From Haemonchus contortus (Eukaryota > Nematoda > Chromadorea > Rhabditida > Trichostrongylidae), in contig LS997566.1 in NCBI GenBank assembly GCA_000469685.2, forward strand, positions 29,941,496 through 30,005,495: a stretch of DNA of 64,000 bases. Reading direction: 5' to 3'. Positions 12,899 to 22,600 of the stretch are shown here, one piece after another (position 1 is the first letter of the stretch; each line of letters starts with the position of its first letter). The translations under genes were made by a program, and so were the position numbers. Under the pieces are notes generated by a model, which searched no databases, was not told where the DNA came from, and worked only from the letters and a program-made list of their open reading frames with translations.

Positions 12899-13424
12899 AG
12901 CATCCGAGCGAGCCGCTCATCAACGTGGGAGAACCATGGCAAAAGCTCTTAGCAGGTCGTTCCTGAACGGCTCGGCCCACGAGCGGGGTTTTCTCGGAAG
13001 CCATGAGACGAAAACAACGATCAAGCTATTTACCGAGCAGGGTGACAGTTCTTCTGAAAAGTAGTATCCCCGCCACAAAGGAATGCGTCTTGACCAGAAT
13101 TGATAATCAATAAACAGCGCTAAGTGGCCGCTGAATCGGCAGACAATCAGCAAGTAGTACCAAAGTAGGAGTAGAACCCTACCAAACTGGCACGAATATC
13201 AGCGAAAGAGTCGACAGAATACTTGACTTTGGACGAAAAGACGAGCACGCAAAGTAATGACAGTAATAAGACTGCTGTCGGAATATAAGAAGGGAGCCGG
13301 GGTATCTGCCGCCGCACAAGGCCAGCGTTCGAACGTGAATGAATTGTTTGGATCATCGCAAACTTCGCCGCGCAAATTGCTGCGCGCACCCGGAATCGCA
13401 CAAATCGAACGTCCCCCTTTAACG

Positions 13425-14060
13425 CTCTAGGTCCACGGGAACAGGAGTTATGAGTTTTTGCTCAATCATTTATTTCGCACAAACTCCGCCCCCTGTGGGC
13501 GGAGTCCGGCCCTGCCACCCACCATAAGTGTTCCCATCCTGCCGCCTGTACTCCTACCAGTTTGAGCTCTCTAGGTCCACGGGGACCGGAGTTATGAAGT
13601 TGCGGTCAAACATTTATTTCGCACAAACTCCGCCCCCTGTGGGCGGAGTCCGGCCCTGCCACCCACCATAAGTGTTCCCATCCTGCCGCCTGTACTCCTA
13701 CCAGTTTGAGCGCTTTAGGTCCACGGGGACAGAAGTTATGACTTTCCGCTCAAACATTTATTTCGCACAAACCACGCCCCCTGTGGGCGGAGTCCGGCCC
13801 CGCCACCCACCATTGGTGTTCACATACTGCCGCCTGCACTCCTACCGAATTTGAACTCTCTAGGTCCACTGGAACCGGAGTTATGAAGTTGCCGTCAAAC
13901 ATTTATTTCGCACAAACCACGCTCCCTGTGGGCGGAGTTCGCCCACGCCACCCACCATAAGTGTTCCCATCCTGCCGCCTGTACTCCTACCAGTTTGAAC
14001 TCTCTAGGTCCATGGGGACCGCAGTTATGAATTCCCGGCTAAACACGCACGCGCATACAC
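13425..14060. repeat. 144-145-bp tandem repeat, about 4.4 copies
   Basis: The phrase CTCTAGGTCC recurs at 13425, 13569, about 13713 (variant CTTTAGG), 13858 and 14002, a period of 144-145 bp. Each unit contains CGCACAAACTCCGCCCC (or a variant), then TGTGGGCGGAGT, and CATCCTGCCGCCTGTACTCC. Inside each unit CTCCGCCC...GGGCGGAG can form a short hairpin. The array ends in a (CA)n-like tract with CAGACA repeats and TTAGCGCGTTATA. No coding function is seen. Confidence 0.9.
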
Positions 14061-15130
14061 ACACAGACAAACTGACCAACAGACACACTTAGCGCGTTAT
14101 ACATAGTAGGATTATAGTTGAGCCAGTCCTACTATACTACAGTTCAGCCACTGCTGAATGTAAACTTTCATTGGGTCGTTCATAAAGTAATTTTGATTTT
14201 TGGAAACGGTTTTTTGATCGCTTGTTCGAGAAGCTTTTCCAAAGTTCAAACGTTTTATATAATATGAATTTATATACTTGCACAATTGTTAGGCGACAAA
14301 AAAAACAAATTTCATTCCCATTTGTAATTTTGAAATCAGTTCGAGCGTCACAGAGCACATGTAAGCAATGATCCACAACTTTTCCAGCTCCAGCAATTTA
14401 TCATGCAGAAGGCTGCCTAGAAGGCACGGATGGCCGTCTTTTGACGGCATTGATCGGAGCCAGTCTTCATGTCACCCATGTAGGAACTCAATGAAAAGAC
14501 CAGTGCATACATGGGAGTTGTTGACGACAATACAGAATAATATGGAATAATAAAAAAGCTGGAAATTCAGTCGCAACTCGAGTTGTGGGAAGTACACTTG
14601 ACGCCGCGAGATAGTGCCCACGATTTGAGCTTTAAACGCAGTGAGAACCACCCACTTATGAACCGAATAGTGGCTGTTAATAAAACTTGGAATGCTTACG
14701 ATAGTTCTATTCATAAGCGGTAATGGCATACAATGGATGGACCAGCCCAAACGAGGTCCAGAGCTGATCTTTTATCAAGAAAAGGTCAAGACTCTAATTT
14801 CGTGGATTACAAAGGTGAGACACAGTTCGAAGTGCTTTCAAGGAGCCGGAATTTAGCTAGGATCTCTAATCATTACGATATCATTTCGCAGTTAGGAAAG
14901 ATCCCTAAAATTAGCGAGTTACAGAAGAGTATCATTATGCTATGGCGAGGCGAGGCGAGGGTGCACACATTTTTGGTAACTCAGCAAAAATTATCGAAGA
15001 AAATAAATGCTGTTCCCAATATATAGCAGTGATCTCGCGACGACATTCGAATCCCATCTATCTCGGTCGTTGCAGAAGTCCTCTAATAAGAAAACCTTTA
15101 CTGTTGACAAAGATATCAAATCTTATGTAG
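14061..15130. other. Spacer with dispersed repeat fragments
   Basis: No supported gene. A short motif at 14107-14165 (a CCTACTATACTACAGTTCA-type segment followed by TGTAAACTTTCATT) has a diverged partner at about 17045-17092, so this is interspersed repeat DNA. The frames at 14733-15026 and 14942-15130 lack recognisable domains. Confidence 0.4.
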
Positions 15131-15204
15131 TCTAGTTTTTCGACCCCAAACCGCAAGTTTCATTAGGGAGGTTAAAGATAACCGTACACAATTGGTATGT
15201 ATCA

Positions 15205-16190
15205 TTGATTAACCATTTGGCGACCGCGCCCTTTATGCGGGTCTGGCGTGTGGGACCAAGCGCGCTCTTCGCGGACTGTTGCTGTGGCGATTGCTCGGCA
15301 GGGCGTCCCCGGCGGCGTGAGCTAGGTGACCGGATTCTTCTGTCCACTCGTCATGCTCGTATTCAACTGCCGCACGGACTTGGTAGGCCTGAAGCTGCCC
15401 CAGTCTCCCTTGCTCCTACGAGATGGTACTGCCTCCGCAGTACGCTACGGGATTGCTAGCCCTGCACCGAGCTCCCTCGAACGCTGGGCGCACGGTCTAA
15501 ACACGGCCTACGTACCACTCCACGAGCTCAATAGGGTGGCTGCGATATAACGGATGCTACCGACATTCTACGCTTTACCAGCACACATTGTAAAATACGC
15601 ATTTTATGAAAAAAAAACTATGTATGATACAAAATAGGTGGTTGAATACGATTAAATGGAGAAAATACTATGAGAGAAAACACTATGAGAAAAAGGCAAG
15701 AAAATATATTCGCAAATATAACCACACTCAATCTACGATCTGGGTACGATCCAGGTTCATCCTCATCCGGGTCCCATCCAGCAATCCCACCTCCTTTCGG
15801 CTATGCTGCTTTCAGATCTTCGATAGCTGCGTACCATTTTTCCGGTTGTTTCCAGCTTCATACTACGCAGCTTGGCACCATTTGGAGAAGAGATGTGGTG
15901 CTCTGAGCCCATTGGGGGCTACGTCGATGTGACTGACGTTGAATGGCGCAGGAGCTGTCGAAAGCAGGCGGCCACGGCGTTAACACGGCGACGAATGAAT
16001 GATGCAATCACCGATGATGGCTAGAGTCCGCCGCCACGTGGCAAACTCTAGCTCTCTGCAGCGTACGGCGCCTTCACGGCGGAACTACGGGCGAGCCACG
16101 GCCACGCCGTCCTTTAAGTCGTCCGAACGGCACGACACCGCCAGCGGGCCACACTGTCCCACAAGCAACCTAATTTCTTATGCAGGCATT
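15205..16190. repeat. GC-rich repetitive stretch
   Basis: GC content is visibly much higher than in the flanks, in two blocks (about 15215-15540 and 15900-16160). The plus-strand frame at 15205-15459 is Arg/Cys-rich with no recognisable domain. The composition and lack of introns suggest a transposon-derived or satellite-like unit rather than a gene. Confidence 0.4.
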
Positions 16191-17470
16191 CTTTGAGGTG
16201 AAGTTCCATTGAAATGTCACAGAAGAAGCTAAGAATCATTCACAAAACGTACGTGCTACGCTGTGGATGAGCTATCATTTCGATGGAATTTTATTCTTAA
16301 GAATGGGTGCGTAAATCAAAATCCACTGCTTGCTTTGATAGGCTCCACAGAGTACAGGAAACTACTAAACTCATTTTTGAACCTTCGCGGGATCCAGCTC
16401 CAAAATACATATTGCTTTGACAGGCACGACCAACACGAGCAACGGAGTTTGTCCACAAATCTTTGACGGATTGGTTAAAGGGTATAGCTTTGTTAGGCTA
16501 AACCTTGTAGAGCCCTCAGTTCAGAGTGTTTCCGGGAAGCTCTCCCTCCCTCCCTCTTCGAAACAATTTACAAATAGGAAAGGAAGTGCAAAAGGGAGAA
16601 GATGCCCTGGTTGCGACATGGAACATCTGGTGAAAAAGATCGTGCTTATGATTCATGCCAGAAGATCTCATCAAAATGCATCAAATGTCACATATTTTTG
16701 TCTAGAGTATTTTTCCAAACTAGTACACGTGTTATAAGTGATTGGTCAGCTGTTAACGCTTAATTTTGCTCCTTTTATCACTGTTCTTACATCAACTTTT
16801 GTTTTCTCTTATAAATATGGTTGGTAGTGAATGATTCTTACCAGTTAGACCACAACGCCTCAAAACTTTCCAGAAGGCTGTGAGCCTATCTGATACTTGG
16901 AAGCGTCGAAAAATAAAAAAAACGAATAAAAAATAATGTAGATACTACCGTGGCTCTCTGGGGGCCACGCGGTCTGTCGTAACGTGTTGTTCCGTGAAAC
17001 GCTCTGAAATTGGAATCACTCTTCGCACGACCACATGTGTAGTTCACCCAGTGCTACTGTACTATAGTTCATTAAATGTAAACTTCATTAGTGTATAGCA
17101 CCCACGTTATTTTGAGATGTGAGCCACGGTTGTTCCGAATGGATTGCGGTAAAGCATTTACGACTATTTTTGCAGGATGGTGCCGAAGGGCGTCCAAACT
17201 ATTCAAAGCTAAAAGACCATTCAAGGACCATAGCAGCCTGCCTGAAAAGAGAAAAACCATGATGACGATCTGTGCTTTCAATGCGCAAGCGCTTGTATTG
17301 GAAGTGTGTATCGAGGATATGATTTGAAAATCAGGTATGGCTTCATCGGACCCACCAGAACCAGGAGGCATCGTCACCTGCTGCTGTATCCGAAACTGAA
17401 GAACTGTCACTTCAAAGCAGAAGCATCGGCGCCGTGGGTTTCCTCGCCATTTCGTAATTTGCCATAAACA
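16191..17470. other. Spacer, possibly decayed Penelope-like sequence at its right end
   Basis: No supported gene. The minus-strand frame 17072-17497 follows the Penelope-like RT fragment but shows none of the later RT motifs (such as the RGLAMG block), so its origin is unproven. Confidence 0.35.
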
Positions 17471-17474
17471 CCAA

Positions 17475-17710
17475 CTAGTACGGAAGCTTGGCAACATGAA
17501 TCGGATGTCTGCGATTGAAAAGACTTGGCTCTACCGCAGCTTTGACAGTCTTCTCTACCTGCCCCTTACTCAATCCGAACGTAATAATTTCCGTTCCATG
17601 CTCGTCCAGCATTTCGGAAACTGCTTGGGGAGCTTCATTGTTGTCTACGTTCGTATAAAGCGCAGTTACATCAAACGACTCTATTACGCAGTTTTTTCGA
17701 AGCGTACACG
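17475..17710 (-). pseudogene. Penelope-like element reverse transcriptase, distal half
   Basis: Reading leftwards from 17710, the minus strand encodes NCVIESFDVTALYTNVDN and then about 45 residues of helical sequence before a stop. SFDVTALYTNV is the first catalytic-Asp motif (RT motif A) of Penelope-like reverse transcriptases. The preceding part of the same protein lies about 12.4 kb away at 30108-30960 on the same strand, separated by the BEL element that starts at 17711. Later RT motifs and the GIY-YIG endonuclease were not found, so the element is also truncated 3'. Confidence 0.7.
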
Positions 17711-18009
17711 TGTAGTTGACGGCCTGACCAAAGAATGAGTCTGACGAAGTCATTTATTGCGATAGGGCACAGAGCGAAATGTATGCGGTCATTAGAACTT
17801 ATATACGGAGCAAGTTTTAATTATGCTCGACGCGAAGGGAAACATTTTTCTATGAGTCTACCACTTGGTATGGTCTTACAAGAAAAGGTCTTGTATTTGG
17901 GTGAAGTGACTAAGCTTAGACATTTTATGGAATTCGACTGAGCGAATCGAAATTTGATTGATATGGTTCATTCTAATTTTCCCTCTAATTTCGTAGAATG
18001 GTGAAAACA
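17711..18009 (-). repeat. BEL/Pao 3' LTR (left copy)
   Basis: This is about 299 bp and a direct repeat of 29808-30107 in the same orientation. On the minus strand it begins TGTTTTCACCATTCTACG and ends AACTACA, giving TG...CA ends. It contains a GTATATAAG TATA-like box and an AATAAA signal about 60 nt further on. Substitutions and small indels against the right copy are frequent (roughly 85-90% identity by eye), so the insertion is old compared with the nested Gypsy element. Confidence 0.8.
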
Positions 18010-18062
18010 CTCCAAACAAACACAAACACTGAAGCCCAAAAAAGCTTATGGCATAGGGTAAT

Positions 18063-18497
18063 TCATCTCTCTTTTCTTATCACAATCTGATGTGATTTTC
18101 GTTTAAGAACTAATCGAAATAGAGATATAGTGATGGGGAGAGTGATTACTATGAGGAGAATAAAAGTCCAACTTTCCAACAATGACCAAATGGTGAAGAT
18201 CCTGTCAACGAATGTTTTCTTGATGCTTTCGATGAACGTGAGTAGTCCTGTTTCTTCTGACTGGCTATGTTTCCCTTGTGACACATCATTTTGGAATTGC
18301 GGCTCGGTTACGTAATTTGGTCGTCCACGTAGTGTGAAGAACGTTTCTCCCGCTGGACATTTAGCGTTCATATCGATGTAACTTTTCTGAAAATGGAATG
18401 TGATTTTAGAAATATGACCTTCAGGCTTACAAGTTGCAATTTGGCTTTGAGATTCGCATTTTATCATTACCGTTACTTCAGTGATTGAAGAGACACA
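18063..18497 (-). pseudogene. BEL envelope-like glycoprotein, C-terminal part
   Basis: This carries the stem, membrane anchor and cytoplasmic tail of the phlebovirus-Gc-like glycoprotein of the BEL element. The frame is open from the Gypsy insertion point at 18497 to a stop at 18063. It contains a Cys-rich beta-type stretch, a hydrophobic segment FILLIVITLPITISLFRLVL and a basic tail (KRKSH..IVIRKER), as in a type I membrane protein. It ends about 50 nt before the 3' LTR. The frame on the far side of the Gypsy insert (below 26822) is open into this one when the duplicated CACA is counted once. It can no longer be made as a single protein. Confidence 0.65.
18494..18497. repeat. Target-site duplication of Gypsy, left copy (CACA)
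   Basis: CACA lies directly before the first TG of the left LTR and again directly after the last CA of the right LTR (26819-26822). A 4-bp duplication fits Ty3/Gypsy integrases. Confidence 0.75.
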
Positions 18498-18919
18498 TGT
18501 AGATACAGGGTATCTGCTTAAGTGCTATATTTTTTTGTAATTACCTCATTATTGGTATTAATCTCATTGTATTTGGTGCTTAACTCACTTATTTGTACTC
18601 ACTACTACTCACTCACTACTTGTATTTGTACTCACTTGTATATTTGACTCCAATCAATATGTTTCGCAACCACATATCCTCTGTTATTCAGATCCGTCTT
18701 AGGATGTATTTCGTAACCGTTACTGTACCTTACAGTACTACCACTATATAAGGCGGTGGATCCGCCCATATCGCTCATATCCGGCTTCTTCTTCCTGCCG
18801 AGTGGCAGCTCATCTTTTATTCTCTTCGTTATTCGGTAATAAAGGCTCACTAATTGGACCTCAACCCCTAGACAGTCCATCGGCTAAACCTAACAGTACG
18901 CGACACACGCTACGCGACA
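18498..18919 (+). repeat. Gypsy 5' LTR
   Basis: TG...CA ends (TGTAGATACAGGG ... CTACGCGACA). TATATAAG at 18745-18752 and AATAAA at 18838-18843 mark the likely promoter and polyadenylation signal. It is almost identical to 26399-26818. The base after the LTR starts TAGGAGCCGAACC, which is not an obvious match to a tRNA 3' end, so the primer is not identified. Confidence 0.92.
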
Positions 18920-18943
18920 TAGGAGCCGAACCAAAGGAGTCAA

Positions 18944-19343
18944 CTGGATAACCGCCTAAAGCCAGAGTTCTGGAAGGCGAGAACCTGCCACTTATACAAG
19001 GCAGTGAAAAGCACTTTGAGGATAGGAGGTGCGTTCCGATCAGCGGAAGCATCTTAGTCTCCTTACAAGTGCAGAGAGATAGTCTCGAGGGGAACTTCGA
19101 AACTATTGATCGGTGGCCTATCGGTGCTCGACAGAGTAGTCGAACCGAGGGGAGCTGGATAACCGCCATAAGCCAGATTCCTGGAAGGCGTGAACCTGCC
19201 AATTGTGTGAGGCAGTGAATAGCACTTTGAGGATAGGAGGTGCGTTCCGATCAACGGAAGCATCTTAGTCTCCTCATAGCTGTCACGAGATAGTCTCGAG
19301 GGGAACCTCGACACTATTGATTGGTGACCTATCAGCTAGTTGC
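18944..19343 (+). repeat. 211-bp tandem duplication in the Gypsy leader
   Basis: Two diverged copies start at CTGGATAACCGCC (18944 and 19155). A second marker, ACTTTGAGGATAGGAGGTGCG, recurs at 19013 and 19224, again 211 bp apart. The unit lies between the 5' LTR and the gag ATG, where packaging or translational signals of the genomic RNA would lie. Role unknown. Confidence 0.85.
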
Positions 19344-19621
19344 GCAGGCACCAAGTAGGGTGTCAGTATTTCGTAACGCTCGTCTGAGATCAAAACAGAC
19401 TAGAGCTTCGAAAACATCACGCGCTTATAGCTGTCACCTCTCCTTCCGGAATCTTGTAACGTTATTGATTGGCTATAGCTCATAGCCTTGTTCGGATTAC
19501 TCATAACGTTACTATTTGACTGAAGCCTACCGTGCATATTTGAAGTTCCTATACTCGCCCAACTCGTCGGTAAACAGTAACACGGAAGCAATAAAATTAA
19601 TTAATTACTTCTAGATTCGAA

Positions 19622-22600
19622 ATGAGTTTGCCAGAAGACTTTGAGGGTATGGATACCGCACAGATAGATGAGATAGAGCGTCTTTTGCTGGATGACGTAG
19701 TCGTACCGGATCCGATAGCTTCGATGAAAGCTTCCATCGACACACTGGTCGGAACGGTAAAAGAGATCGCACACAAGAGTGCGCTACAGGTGAGGGTATC
19801 CTATACTAATTTGTCAGATAAAATACAAACCTTCCGAGACTTTTCCGAAACTATGATAGAGCGCTTAAATGAGTCAATACAGGAGGAAAAGAAGGAACAG
19901 GTTCAAGAAATACAAAATACTCTTTTCGAATATGCTAAAACCGTCGAAGGAGAAGTTAGGAAATTGCAGTTTGTCTATAATCAACTAAGCTCAGTCAAAT
20001 CTCTGGTGGACCAAGCGGTCCCAACTTCACTTACAGAGCTTGTAACACAAGCAGAACATGATGATAATTGCATGCGGAAATTAGCGCGCCTGCTTGATGT
20101 GGACACTACCCAAGTAGTTGACAAAGTAGTAACAATGCTCAAAGCAGTCCCAGGAAGAAAAGTACTTAATAAAACAATGTCAGAACGGGCTCAAAATGAA
20201 TTTCTCCAGGCCCCGCAGCCTGGTGCGCCATCGACAAGTGCGGCATCGAACCCTGCCACGATTGAGCAGCTCAACCGGGCAGACTTCGATAACACCGAGT
20301 ACCACGCGACTTTTGACCCGATCGCTGCCGCGCAAGGTGAGCAGCGTAATCCAATAAGTCCATCCCGAAGCCGTGGCGAAATACAGCCAATCGGCGTAAT
20401 TGATACATTTCAGCCCGGAAAGAGGAGCGAGCACTCGCCGAAGCGGAAGGGATCAGCTTGGATAGGGACGACAACACCATCCAAGCACCAAGGTGAGTGT
20501 AAAGAGCTTCCGTTGAATTCTTTACAAGGGGTTGAAATGGCGCGAATGTTCGCTGCGCTGACCATGCCCGATGTTAATATATATAATGATCCAAATGGGA
20601 AGGACTTTGACAAATTTCTGACCCAGTTTAAGTTAAAACACCAGGGACTTGCACTTGAAAATGACATGCTTGTACACTTGTTGTTTTCGAAACTAGATGG
20701 TTTTCCTCGGTCCGTGGCAGAGGCATTGCCTAGGGCAATTAAACAGGCTGACTTTCAAACTATAGTTGACGCTCTGCGAGATAAATTTCAAGAGAACGAA
20801 TCCTCCATACAAATGAATGCCTATATGCAACTGAAGACGCTGCGCATGAAAGGGGATGTAACAACCTACTGCGTCGAACTAGAAAGGATCACGCAAAGAG
20901 CGTACCCTGAGGCCTCGGAACAGGAGCTGTCGCGCACAAGAGCATCAGAGCTAGTCGCACAGCTAGCAAATTGGCCAGAGTATCTTCAGCTGTACACAAC
21001 AATGGAGGTAGCTCCAAAAGAATATGCTTATGAGATGGTCAAAACTATGGCACAGAGATGCGAGCGTAGCAGAGCTTTAGCAATTGCCACTAAGATGACA
21101 GTAGATGCCTCGACGTCACGTTCTACTCCAAAAGAACGTAGACCCGGAGAGAGAGACCGCGCACAGTCTAAACCAGGACAAGATGTTCCAAGTAAGCTCG
21201 TGCCGATTCAGAGCAGAGACGCTCGAGCATCTGTACCCCTAAAACGTGGCCTAAGATGCAACAACTGTAACGAGTATGGACACTTCTTGCGCGATTGCAA
21301 GAAATTACGTGGGAACAAGCCTGAGACAAGGTCAAAGACAACAAGCAAGCAATTGTCAGAGGGAGCACGTGTTGTTACTGCGTCTTTGTATGGCCGACCT
21401 GACATAGCGGATGGAACGCCGTCGAGATGCGAAGGTCTCGTAGGGGAGCGAATGACAGCAACCGTAAAGGTGTTGGGATTGTCATGCACTGCGCTCCTGG
21501 ACACCGGATCTCAGATAAGCATAATACCTCTCGAAGTTCTACGAGCAGGTCAATTATCTGACTTCAATGTCAACCAAGACATTGAGGAATTCCCGCTAGA
21601 AAATCAGTCGCCAATTTATGATGCATCAGGCAATAAAATGCAATTCGAAGGAGCAGTCAAACTGCCTCTAGAGCTCGAAGGAGGTGAAAAACAGCGTGTT
21701 GCACTGTTCGTAAGAGCGGGTGGAGATGACACATTAATCCTAGGGACCAATGCGTTACAGACCCTCGGATTTAGACTAATGACCAAAACCCCCAAGCATC
21801 ACCTCAGAAGAGCACAACCTCGTAGAATTTCAGGTAAATTCAAGCGTACGACGTGCCAGAAAAGAAAGGCATCGTCGAATAGCGACCAAGCGCTGGTGAC
21901 CAAACGAACATACCTTCGACCAGGCGAAACGAAAATGCTTTCAGTCCAGGGTGCTAATAGCCAGAAAAACAGTATTCTGTGGTCAAAGTCCAGTTTAGTT
22001 CCAAACGTTGTTTGCCAAAAAGCATGCAGCTCCTTGGAAATCCCCATTACCAATGATTTTGCCGGAGCAAAACTTTTCAAAAAGGGGGAGAAGGTAGGCA
22101 CTTTTGAGCCAGTAAAAGTGAGCGAAGCCAAGCCTGTGGAGTGCCACGGCGATATGCTTGAGCGAACTGTGGAAGTGACTGGGGACCGCACAGAGAAATT
22201 GCTAGGCTTGTTGCACAACAATAAGGACGGTAAACTAGAGGAAGGTATGGTTAACCTCGTTAAGAGTTTTGGTGATGTATTCGCTGTCAGTGAACAGGAA
22301 TTGACCCAAACTACGCTGGTAGAACACTCGATCGAAACTGGGGACGCAGAGCCGATCAAGCAAAAAGCTCGTCCTATACCCTTAGGTACCCGAGTAGAAC
22401 TTCGTCAGATTTTAAATGACCTACAGAAGAGAAAGGTGATCGAACCAAGCAATTCAAGCTGGGCATCTCCCATCGTACTGTTCCAGAAGAAGGATGGTAC
22501 GTTGAGGTTATGCGTAGACTACCGTAAGGTAAACCAGGTAACGAAGACGGACAGTTACCCACTACCAAGTATTGACACAATATTACAGAGCTTGAAGGGA

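Larger units (their letters stand above)
9430..12930 (-). mobile_element. CR1/Jockey-type LINE, decayed, nearly full length
   Basis: Read on the minus strand, the order is an ORF1 coiled-coil remnant, an apurinic-type endonuclease domain, a reverse transcriptase domain and a C-terminal tail. No LTRs are present. Frameshifts and stops break the protein into at least six frames. The domain order and the motifs PNQHGF, SGVPQGGVLS and FADNVKIY place it in the CR1/Jockey group rather than RTE. The individual domains are listed separately. Confidence 0.8.

Noticed and set aside
17072..17497. 141-codon minus-strand frame after the Penelope-like RT fragment
   Set aside because: None of the downstream RT motifs can be found in it, so it was not called part of the element.
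18632..18880. 82-codon minus-strand frame, repeated at 26531-26779
   Set aside because: It lies wholly inside the Gypsy LTRs and is repeated because the LTRs are. Not a gene.
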